Shown: one piece after another, positions 1-7,337 of the stretch
Numbering within the stretch: position 1 is the stretch's first letter
Layout of the letters: each line of letters opens with the position of its first letter
Source: Alphaproteobacteria bacterium
GTDB lineage: Bacteria > Pseudomonadota > Alphaproteobacteria > Rhizobiales > Hyphomicrobiaceae
NCBI GenBank assembly: GCA_024279745.1
Contig: JAJRRE010000113.1
Coordinates: forward strand, 1 to 17,650
Length of the DNA: 17,650 nucleotides
Reading direction: 5' to 3'
Notes under the pieces: model-generated
What the model was told of the DNA's origin: nothing
The model's input: the letters and a program-made list of their open reading frames with translations, nothing else
Databases searched by the model: none
Position numbers and translations under genes: made by a program

Positions 1-2
1 AA

Positions 3-2027
3 CAATTGACAATTGGACGGAGTGAACTTGCTGCCGGCGAGGGAGAATTGGCACGAATAGATGCGCAGCTTTCGAAATTACGCGGCCAATCACAATTGAT
101 TGGCGAAGGAAGCGAAATGTCCAGATATACCCAACAGGCCACATTGTTTAAAAAGCGAGTGAAACAATCCTATCAAAAATTGAACAATGACAGAATTGCA
201 TTTGAACAAACACCTGAACGTAAAGTTCTGGCGGGCTTGCAATCGCGCTGCGCAAAAATAACAGACCTGCTTGCAGGATCGCCATTCATCGATGTGTCAC
301 TGTCATCGCGTTCTTGCGACCCAGGCAAAGCTCATGAAGCAGCCTCAAATCTTTATGCGCTCAATGGCGGCGCAGTGACTTTGGCCAAGTCATGCACAAA
401 TCAGTCTTCTTCGGCGATTACTTCGGCCCGGTCGATCGAACAGAAATTAACACATGCTCATCAATGCCTGCGCGGGTCTGGGCTGTCGGCCGAAGACCGA
501 ACCGCCATGGGAAATAAAATCGATGCTTTTGAGCGTAACCGGGACGACAAAGCTCATCGTTTTGTGGTTTCTCTCAATGCATTCAAAGATGGCAATAAAC
601 TGGCTTATCTGGCGCTGGCAATCGCATTTGCAATTGATTCTTTGGTGTTTGTCTCTGGCTTATTTGGCGCCAATGTTCTGCGCTCGCCATTGTCGAACAT
701 TCCGCAAGGCGAAGGGCGAACAGCGCGCCAACTCGATCGGATGATTGAAAATGCGTTGCTACCGGATGTTTATGCCAACGCGACCTTGGCACTTCAGGCG
801 ATTAAACCCGTCCGCGATGCAGTTCGTGTTGCAAATAGCGAAGATGATAAGTCCGTATGGACACACGAGCTGGATCTTCATGCCCGCCCCCATACGGCGG
901 AAGAATCCTTGCGGAAATTGATCAATGCCGGGGCTATTATCGGTTCGGTAAAGCGCACGTCGGATCATATGGAGAAGTATTTAATACGAGGAGAGTTGAT
1001 CGAGGCGTTGAGCGACATGGCAATGCGCGCTTTTGAAGGAGGGTATGAGATTTCAGAGACGGGTGACCTGAAGCGTGCCGTAATCAATTCTCTTGGGCCT
1101 GACGTGCCAAATAACGCGTTAATCGCGTTGTCATACATTAAGCCGTCGACGAACAAGCCTGGATTTTCTGCCATGCTAAGGTTGTCTGAAGTGCGCGCGC
1201 CAGATGAGGCAATTGTGCGTCAGTGTTTGAACGCCGCATCAATTTTTGACAATATTGAAGTCGTTGGAAATCAAGACAACCCGGATCTCATTTTAATCGG
1301 GAAAGAGTTTCATCGCATATTGGCAGATCTGGCGGAAAGTGCTGTTCGTACGCCAACAACAACCGAGGAACCTTCCAGTTGGTCGCCGCCGATATTGCTT
1401 CACACGCAGACTGGCAATCAGGGCCGGGAGCGGGAAACAATACTACCGGTTGAAGCTGACGCAGAAGCTGAAAACTTGGCTAAAGTTGACGCTGTAGTCG
1501 AAGTGAATGTGGGCCACACAGCCTCGCCTGGACACAAAACTAATCCGATCAAGGACGTGTCGCAGCAGCTCACGCAGGACCGGTTTGGCAACCCGCAGAA
1601 CACCGCGACCACTATGGCATCAGCAAATAAAACGGTAATGCCGTCCCCACAAAATAATCCTGCGACCAGTAGAAGTGGAAGCAGAAGTGGAAATGGAATG
1701 GGAGCGGCGGCTAGGGTGCCCGAACCCGTATCACTATCTGTTCAAACATCACAGCCACAACCAACACCCACGCCGCTACCACGAGCACGCCCGCAGACCA
1801 ATAAACCCGGCGTCCAATCCGATGTTAATCCCTCAGGCGGGGCTTCTGGCGGAGAAACTGGCCGTCCCGCAGCTGGCGGCGGTGTGTACAAAAATACTCC
1901 CGGTGAAACTGCTGGTGGGGCTAGCAAAGATAAGCCGCCGACCAAACCAAAGGTTAAACCAGTCTCCGCAGAGTCTGGAAAAAACCATCAAGCGACAATT
2001 TCAAATGACACCATAACGTTTGACTGA
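3..2027 (+). CDS. Membrane protein with four-Cys N-terminal part, duplicated C-terminal domain and disordered tail (5' partial)
   Basis: I do not recognise this family. The frame is open to the left edge, so the gene probably starts upstream; the first possible start inside the window is a TTG at 6 (residue 1 below). Residues 1-198 are polar, helical-looking and hold four cysteines (82, 104, 130, 154), which would suit a periplasmic disulfide-bonded region. Residues about 199-221 form one strong transmembrane helix, followed by basic residues, so the rest is probably cytoplasmic. Residues about 250-345 and 362-450 look like two copies of one domain: each has a PDV-x2/3-NA...AL..IKP block, 112 residues apart, and a similar helical end. 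Residues 450-673 are rich in Pro, Ser, Gly and Thr and look disordered. The stop overlaps the start of a tiny membrane ORF, and a CHAT protein follows, so the three may form an operon. The topology and the operon are inference. Confidence 0.75.
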   Translation, partial: QLTIGRSELAAGEGELARIDAQLSKLRGQSQLIGEGSEMSRYTQQATLFKKRVKQSYQKLNNDRIAFEQTPERKVLAGLQSRCAKITDLLAGSPFIDVSLSSRSCDPGKAHEAASNLYALNGGAVTLAKSCTNQSSSAITSARSIEQKLTHAHQCLRGSGLSAEDRTAMGNKIDAFERNRDDKAHRFVVSLNAFKDGNKLAYLALAIAFAIDSLVFVSGLFGANVLRSPLSNIPQGEGRTARQLDRMIENALLPDVYANATLALQAIKPVRDAVRVANSEDDKSVWTHELDLHARPHTAEESLRKLINAGAIIGSVKRTSDHMEKYLIRGELIEALSDMAMRAFEGGYEISETGDLKRAVINSLGPDVPNNALIALSYIKPSTNKPGFSAMLRLSEVRAPDEAIVRQCLNAASIFDNIEVVGNQDNPDLILIGKEFHRILADLAESAVRTPTTTEEPSSWSPPILLHTQTGNQGRERETILPVEADAEAENLAKVDAVVEVNVGHTASPGHKTNPIKDVSQQLTQDRFGNPQNTATTMASANKTVMPSPQNNPATSRSGSRSGNGMGAAARVPEPVSLSVQTSQPQPTPTPLPRARPQTNKPGVQSDVNPSGGASGGETGRPAAGGGVYKNTPGETAGGASKDKPPTKPKVKPVSAESGKNHQATISNDTITFD

Positions 2028-2125
2028 TGCACCGTCTCGCCCAAAGCAATAGTTCAATCTTTGTGATTGTTGTGTTGTTTGCGCCGGGGCTGTACCTTGC
2101 CGCCCTGATTACATGGCGTTGTTGA
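2027..2125 (+). CDS. Small single-helix membrane protein (32 aa), candidate
   Basis: This ATG ORF starts in the last base of the preceding stop codon (TGATG arrangement), which is typical of translational coupling. It encodes 32 residues: a short polar N-terminus (MHRLAQSNSS) and then one hydrophobic stretch of about 20 residues, IFVIVVLFAPGLYLAALITW, ending in Arg-Cys. That is the look of a one-helix membrane peptide. It ends 25 bases before the start of the TPR-CHAT gene and fills most of the gap between two genes of the same orientation. I know no family for it. Its short length means the hydrophobic run could be chance; the exact overlap and the full-length helix are the support. Confidence 0.45.
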   Translation: MHRLAQSNSSIFVIVVLFAPGLYLAALITWRC

Positions 2126-2150
2126 AGCTGAGGTTGGAACGGATGTATTG

Positions 2151-5100
2151 ATGTTACGATCTATCATAATTTTTTCTATGTTTTTGCAAGGGCTCTTTAC
2201 TTCATTGCCGATGCAAGCCCTGGCCCAGTCATCGCAATCACACTCAGTACCTCAATCACAGCCGCCCCAATCTGCTCAGCCGCCCCAGTCTTCCCTGGCG
2301 GCGCAATTGAGGCAGTCTTATCGCGACTATCAAATTCAGTTCAAACAAGGAAAGTATCGCGCGGCAGAAGTCCATGCGAAGAAGGTTTTGAGATTGGGCG
2401 AGAAAATTTTTGGCCCCAACCACAAGAATGTTGCAACCTTTTTGAATAATCTTGCATTGATTTATCGTATTCGGGGGAGATATCGGCAGGCTGAACAGCT
2501 CTATAAGCGTGATCTAGCCATTAGCGAGGCTGCGCTGGGGCGCTCCCATCCCTCAGTTGGAAAAAGCCTCAACAATCTTGCAGAGCTCTACGTATTGCAG
2601 AGCCGTTACAGCGCGGCCGAGCCACTACAAAAGCGGGCAGTTAAAATCTTTGAGATTGCATTGGTGCGCTCTCCCAAAGATCTGGGTAAAAGTCTTACCG
2701 GTCTGGCTGAACTGTATCGCGCGCAGGGACGGTATCGTGAGGCCGAGCCGGTCTTCAAACGTGCGCTTGCGATCCTTGAAAAGGCGCTGGGGCAAAAACA
2801 TCGCGACGTTGCGACAGTTCTCAACAATCTAGCTGGTCTTTATCGCGCACAGGGAAAATATCAATCAGCGGAACAGATCTATCGAAAAACGATTGCCATA
2901 TATGAAGCGGCATTAGGTGCGGACCATCCCGATGTGGCGACCAGTTTGAATAATTTGGCAGGCCTTTATCAAGACCAGGGGCGCTATAAAGAGGCTGAGC
3001 CGCTGTACCGGCGCGCCCTGCAACTGAGTGAAGCAGAATTTGGACCGGCGCATATCGATGTGGCAATCGGCCTGAACAACCTTGCGACCTTATATCGGAA
3101 CCAGGGGCGTCTAGAGGAAGCCGGTAAGCTCTTACGGCGGGCTATGGATCTAACCCAGAAGGCTCTTGGCGCAGCGCATCCCGATGTTGCGACAAGCTAC
3201 AATAATCTTGCCGGTATATATGCGGCGCAAGACCGCAGCAGTGAAGCAGAATCACTTTACCGGCGCAGCCTTGCGTTACGGGAAAAGGCGTTCGGGAAAA
3301 GCCATCCAGTTGTTGCGACTTCACTTAACAATCTGGCCCTGCTACTTACGCATCAATCGCGTTTTACTGAGGCGCAGGTTTTATATCGGCGCAGTCTGGC
3401 GATGCGCGAATATACTTTGGGACTTGATCATCCGTTTGTCGCGATCAGCCATAGCAATCTTGCGGCGCTGTATTTTTCCCGCGGTGATTGGCGGCTGGCG
3501 ACACAAAGTTGGCGCCGAGCAACAGATATTCTCATTCGTCGTGCCAAAGTCAGTAACCAGAACGGGGGTAACACATTGGGCGGCGCCAAAGCCCAAGTGG
3601 CGCAGAATAGCGCGATCTTTCGCGGCCTCATCAAATCTCTTTTTCGGGACCAGGGCGCTGGCCGCTTGAGCGCGCAGTCTGTCAATGAAATGTTTCTGCT
3701 GGCGCAATGGGCGCGAAGCTCGCAGGCCGCCGGTGCCCTGGCAAAGATGACGGCGCGCGGGGCAGCGGGAAATCCGGCGCTGGCAACGTTGGTGCGGGAG
3801 CGGCAGGACCTGGTCGCAGAGTGGCAGCAACGCGATAAGCTAAATATAGCGGCGTATTCAAAACGGGCCAAACTTCGAGATGCCAAAACCGAGGCAGAAA
3901 ATCGTGCCAGATTGGCAGTTATCGACAAACGCCTCAATGCGATTGATCTGCGCCTTGACGAGAATTTTCAAAACTATGCGGCGCTGGTCAATCCGCGTCC
4001 CTTGCCGATCAGCCAAGTGCAAGAACAGCTGGCAGATGAAGAAGCGCTGGTGCTCATTCTCGATACGTCGAAATTTGCGGCTATTAAAGAAGAAACGTTT
4101 ATCTGGGCTGTCACCAAAAACCGCGCCCGCATGGTGCGGATAGATCTTGGCACTGAAGCGCTGCGCGCGCAAAGTGTGGCGCTGCGCTGCGGCCTTGATC
4201 GCGATGGGGAATGGGATTGGGTCGCGGATAAAGAAAGGTGGATTGCGAAATCCAAAAGATGCGCGGCGCTTTGGCCAAAAGGCCTGGCACCCCTCCAGCA
4301 ACTCCCCTTCGATGCAGGACGCGCCCATAGGCTTTACAAAATAATGTTTGGACAGGTTGCGGAGCTGATCGAAGGTAAGACGTTGCTTCTCGTGCCGTCG
4401 GGGCCGTTGACCACCTTGCCGTTACAAGTTCTGGTTACACAAAAAACCAGTGAGACGACGGGCGTGATCAATCGAAATCAAACGATTGCCTGGCTAACTT
4501 TCGATCATGCGATGACGACATTGCCATCGGTGGCGAACCTTAAATCCTTGCGCCAATTTGCCAGAGCATCGAATGCTGGTCAGGCGTTCACTGGGTTTGG
4601 TAATCCATTACTGCAAGGAGATGCGGCCGCCCTGGTTATGGCAAAACGCAAATTGAATTGTCGGAGCACGAACCCAACACGGTTTGCCGCAATTTGGCAC
4701 AGGGTTAGCGCGGCCTTGAAATTTACCAGCGTCTTTCGCGGCGGCGGAGAGTTGGCCGATGTCGCAGCCATCCGTGATCAAGTTGCCTTGCCGGAAACGG
4801 CAGACGAGCTATGCGCCATTGCGCGCACAATAGGTGGTTCGTTGGATGCGGTTTATCTTGGCCGTCGGGCCACTGAAGAGCGGCTGAAATCCATGTCTGA
4901 TCAGGGGCTATTGGCCAATACGCGGATATTACATTTTGCCACCCATGGACTGCTCGCCAGCGAGGCCCGCTTCTTGCGCAATTCGGCGGCCGAGCCAGGA
5001 TTGATCTTAACGCCGCCCGCAAAAGCAACGCCGCGCGATGACGGATTTCTCTCCGCGTCTGAGATTTCAACATTGAAGCTTGATGCCGACTGGGTCATTT

Positions 5101-5417
5101 TGTCGGCCTGCAACACAGCTGGCGGGAATGGTGCCGATGCGGCGAGTGGGGCGGGGGAAGCGCTTTCCGGTCTCTCCCGCGCCTTTTTCTATGCCGGCGC
5201 ACGAGCTTTATTGGTGTCCCACTGGTATGTGAATTCCAATGCGGCGGTTTCACTTACCACAGGCGCGGTGTCGGCGATGCGAAACAACCCGGCAATAGGG
5301 CGCGCAGAAGCGCTTCGCCGATCCATGCGCGCGCTCATAAATAAAGGCGGTATTTTCGCTCATCCCTCTTACTGGGCACCATTTGAAGTTGTCGGCGAAG
5401 GCGGTAGCGGAAGGTAG
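2151..5417 (+). CDS. Exported TPR-CHAT protein (putative caspase-like protease)
   Basis: The start is taken as ATG 2151 rather than TTG 2148; a GAGGTTGGA-like ribosome site lies about 12 bases upstream. The protein has 1088 residues. Residues 1-25 are a Sec signal peptide with an Ala-Leu-Ala cleavage site before Gln26, followed by a Gln/Ser/Pro linker to about 50. Residues about 53-463 hold ten tetratricopeptide repeats of the 42-residue kinesin-light-chain type, with the pattern HPDVATSLNNLAxLYxxQGRYxEAExLYRRAL. A charged helical linker follows, then a CHAT domain from about 626 to the end. The dyad is visible: His932 in HFATHG and Cys987 in LSACNT, 55 residues apart, as in active CHAT proteases of the caspase/separase clan. 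TPRs normally bind the partner or substrate. With the signal peptide this protein should act in the periplasm or at the cell surface, unlike the intracellular CHAT proteases known from defence systems. Substrate unknown. Confidence 0.92.
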   Translation: MLRSIIIFSMFLQGLFTSLPMQALAQSSQSHSVPQSQPPQSAQPPQSSLAAQLRQSYRDYQIQFKQGKYRAAEVHAKKVLRLGEKIFGPNHKNVATFLNNLALIYRIRGRYRQAEQLYKRDLAISEAALGRSHPSVGKSLNNLAELYVLQSRYSAAEPLQKRAVKIFEIALVRSPKDLGKSLTGLAELYRAQGRYREAEPVFKRALAILEKALGQKHRDVATVLNNLAGLYRAQGKYQSAEQIYRKTIAIYEAALGADHPDVATSLNNLAGLYQDQGRYKEAEPLYRRALQLSEAEFGPAHIDVAIGLNNLATLYRNQGRLEEAGKLLRRAMDLTQKALGAAHPDVATSYNNLAGIYAAQDRSSEAESLYRRSLALREKAFGKSHPVVATSLNNLALLLTHQSRFTEAQVLYRRSLAMREYTLGLDHPFVAISHSNLAALYFSRGDWRLATQSWRRATDILIRRAKVSNQNGGNTLGGAKAQVAQNSAIFRGLIKSLFRDQGAGRLSAQSVNEMFLLAQWARSSQAAGALAKMTARGAAGNPALATLVRERQDLVAEWQQRDKLNIAAYSKRAKLRDAKTEAENRARLAVIDKRLNAIDLRLDENFQNYAALVNPRPLPISQVQEQLADEEALVLILDTSKFAAIKEETFIWAVTKNRARMVRIDLGTEALRAQSVALRCGLDRDGEWDWVADKERWIAKSKRCAALWPKGLAPLQQLPFDAGRAHRLYKIMFGQVAELIEGKTLLLVPSGPLTTLPLQVLVTQKTSETTGVINRNQTIAWLTFDHAMTTLPSVANLKSLRQFARASNAGQAFTGFGNPLLQGDAAALVMAKRKLNCRSTNPTRFAAIWHRVSAALKFTSVFRGGGELADVAAIRDQVALPETADELCAIARTIGGSLDAVYLGRRATEERLKSMSDQGLLANTRILHFATHGLLASEARFLRNSAAEPGLILTPPAKATPRDDGFLSASEISTLKLDADWVILSACNTAGGNGADAASGAGEALSGLSRAFFYAGARALLVSHWYVNSNAAVSLTTGAVSAMRNNPAIGRAEALRRSMRALINKGGIFAHPSYWAPFEVVGEGGSGR

Positions 5418-5456
5418 TAAGAGGGGACCCAATAACGGTTGCCGTTGCAGTTTATG

Positions 5457-5612
5457 CTTAGAGCATGATCGACTTTAATAGAACCGATTTCATCAAACTG
5501 GCATGCTCTTATGCTTTTTGTTTTCGAGTCTGGTTCATGCCCGAATTGGAAGCCCTCGTGCCCCGCACGCCTACAACTAGAAGTGTTTCCATCTCAACTG
5601 ATCATGCTTTAG
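5457..5612. repeat. Intergenic palindromic element with inverted ends
   Basis: The two ends are imperfect inverted repeats: CTTAGAGCATGATC at 5457-5470 and GATCATGCTTTAG at 5600-5612, with weaker match inward over about 30 bases. Inside it, AGAGCATG (5460-5467) pairs with CATGCTCT (5502-5509) around the block GAACCGATTTCATCAAAC. This resembles the AGAGCATGATC...GAACCGGTTT...CATGCTCT palindromes scattered between genes in many Alphaproteobacteria (recalled, not searched). It lies between two convergent transcription units (the CHAT gene and the dehydrogenase-fumarase operon), so it may also fold in both transcripts and help end or stabilise them. No obvious T-tract terminator is present. Confidence 0.6.
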
Positions 5613-5680
5613 GACTGTCGTTATGACCGCAGAGAAGTTGGGGCGCATGTCAGCGGCGTTCTGCCAAGCGTGCGCTTACG

Positions 5681-6355
5681 TTATATCAGCTCGTCGGTTT
5701 TGTCATCGGTTTCGCCGTAGCGGGCCATGGTCGCCGGGCGTGTCCCCTCATAGGCCGCTTGCAAACGAGGAGCGATTTTAGCGTTCTCGCGTTCAAACAG
5801 TGAATTGCCGTTGAGATCGCTTTCGACCAGGAACGGTCCGAAATTTTCAACGTCCAACACCCAGATTGCCTGGGCCAGGCCCAGCTCTTCCCTCCAATAT
5901 GTGGTTACGACGCGTTTGATCCCGCGCCCGAGCAGCGCGCCGGTGCCATAGCCGACCGTGGTAAGGTAGATGGCGCCATTGGGAACGAAAAAATTGCGAT
6001 AGATGTCGCTGGTCATACCGCCCTTGCCGATAATGATTTTGCATTGGGACAGCTCAAACCACGCTTTCAGCCATTTCTTGAAACGAAAGGAGGCGGTAGC
6101 GGTGACCGCGCCCAGATTATAGCTGCCATCGGCGTTGATGCTGGCGGCAGGGGAGCAATGGAAGTTCACAGTCCCAAGTTCGCCAAGCGGCGCTGGCAGG
6201 CCGGCGCCCTCATCAAGTGCTTTTTTGTAAACGCTTTCGCGGCCGGTGAAAATTCGCCCATCCAGATAGACGATTGTGCCTAATTCCAGCCCCTTAAGAT
6301 CATCTGTGCTGACAGGTAATTGCAAACGGACGGTTTTAAGTTTTGTGTTGGCCAT
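5681..6355 (-). CDS. Class I fumarate hydratase / L-tartrate dehydratase-type, beta subunit
   Basis: This 224-residue protein matches the C-terminal (beta) domain of iron-sulfur class I hydro-lyases, which reversibly hydrate fumarate to malate or dehydrate tartrate. Family marks are the early GxIVYLDGRIFTGRE block (about 26-40), the HCSPAAS segment, GKGGM (about 110-114) and a VGYGTGALLGRGI stretch. In two-subunit enzymes this domain swivels against the alpha subunit that carries the [4Fe-4S] cluster. A good ribosome site, AAGGA, lies 8 bases before ATG 6355, and the gene follows the alpha subunit after only 22 bases. It is last in the operon. Fumarate/malate is the likelier substrate pair because the operon also makes a succinate dehydrogenase/fumarate reductase; tartrate or another dicarboxylate cannot be excluded. 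Confidence 0.88.
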   Translation of the reverse strand: MANTKLKTVRLQLPVSTDDLKGLELGTIVYLDGRIFTGRESVYKKALDEGAGLPAPLGELGTVNFHCSPAASINADGSYNLGAVTATASFRFKKWLKAWFELSQCKIIIGKGGMTSDIYRNFFVPNGAIYLTTVGYGTGALLGRGIKRVVTTYWREELGLAQAIWVLDVENFGPFLVESDLNGNSLFERENAKIAPRLQAAYEGTRPATMARYGETDDKTDELI

Positions 6356-6377
6356 CTTCTAAATCCTTGCGCGGGGG

Positions 6378-7337
6378 TTACTCGGCAGCCAGACTGGTCG
6401 CGCCGTCCCAATCCACACCGTCGCGGCGCATATAGTCGGTAAACCAGTTGGGGTCGCCTCGCATATCAACACGCCCATCCTTGTAGACGCGTGCGCTGGC
6501 GCGGCGAGACGACAGGCAAAACATATGCACGCTCATCGGCAGCCCGCCGGTATGGCAATAGCCGACTTCGATATGGCAATCGACAACCATGGACGAGCCC
6601 ATGAACCCCATCGCGCCCATGCCGATGCTATTGCCGAAGTCCCTAAATTCTTCTTCTAGGGCGGCGATTTTGGGGTCAGGGTTTATTGAGCCGACGGTTC
6701 GCAGACAAGCGGCCTGCTTGCCCAGGGTCATGCAAATATCTTTCGAGCCCCCAAGACCTATGCCGATGATCGCCGGCTGACAGGCCAGACCTCGTTTGCC
6801 GAACGACACCAACGTGTCGAGGTAGAACCGTTTAATACCATCTATGCCGTCGGCGGGAAACAACATGCGATAATCGGAGCCGAACAGCCCGCCTTTATGC
6901 ACCGTTGTCAGCTCAATCCAATCGGCGTCCGGGTGAAACGCATAGTCAATTTCCGGCGCGCCAATGCCGCAATTATTGTTATGGTCCGTGCGCCAAAGTG
7001 GATGCACGCGGTTTGGTCGCAGGGGAATGTCCTGGGTGGCATCAGCAACGGCGCGGCGCAAACTGGTCTCCAGCGCGATGGGGCCACCTTCGATCTGCGC
7101 CTCATTGCCGATCTTGACATACCAGCGCGGCACACCCGTATCGGCGCACATGGCGCGGCGGTCTTCTTTTGCTGCTTTATAATTGTCGAGCATGGCACGA
7201 ATAACAAAGGCCGACAGATCGCCCTGTTCCGTATCGGCCATACGCTCCAGCCCGCTCAGATAGTCGTCGGGAATTTCAATGGCCGCCTTGGCCATCAGTT
7301 GATCGGCAGTAGCTTTGATCAAAGATTGCGGGATCAT
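6378..7337 (-). CDS. Class I fumarate hydratase / L-tartrate dehydratase-type, alpha subunit
   Basis: This 319-residue protein is the N-terminal (alpha) half of a two-subunit iron-sulfur hydro-lyase. Visible family blocks are MCADTG (Cys64), a KGG-x2-GSDYRMLFP-like block near 148-161, ACQPAIIGIGLGGS (Cys186), and a later GAMGFMGSS and HIEVGYCHTGG region. Cys64 and Cys186 sit where two ligands of the [4Fe-4S] cluster are expected. The third ligand, usually near the GGG loop (as in E. coli TtdA GGGC), is absent there; Cys123 in NNNCGIG is a candidate substitute. Its ATG overlaps the stop of the flavoprotein gene (ATGA), so translation is coupled. Together with the beta subunit it would use the fumarate made by the dehydrogenase, or supply fumarate to a reductase. 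Family firm, substrate inferred. Confidence 0.88.
   Translation of the reverse strand: MIPQSLIKATADQLMAKAAIEIPDDYLSGLERMADTEQGDLSAFVIRAMLDNYKAAKEDRRAMCADTGVPRWYVKIGNEAQIEGGPIALETSLRRAVADATQDIPLRPNRVHPLWRTDHNNNCGIGAPEIDYAFHPDADWIELTTVHKGGLFGSDYRMLFPADGIDGIKRFYLDTLVSFGKRGLACQPAIIGIGLGGSKDICMTLGKQAACLRTVGSINPDPKIAALEEEFRDFGNSIGMGAMGFMGSSMVVDCHIEVGYCHTGGLPMSVHMFCLSSRRASARVYKDGRVDMRGDPNWFTDYMRRDGVDWDGATSLAAE

Noticed and set aside
3428..3937. 169-codon - strand frame opposite the TPR-CHAT gene
   Set aside because: Antisense shadow of the repeated TPR/linker coding region, with no ribosome site or domain.
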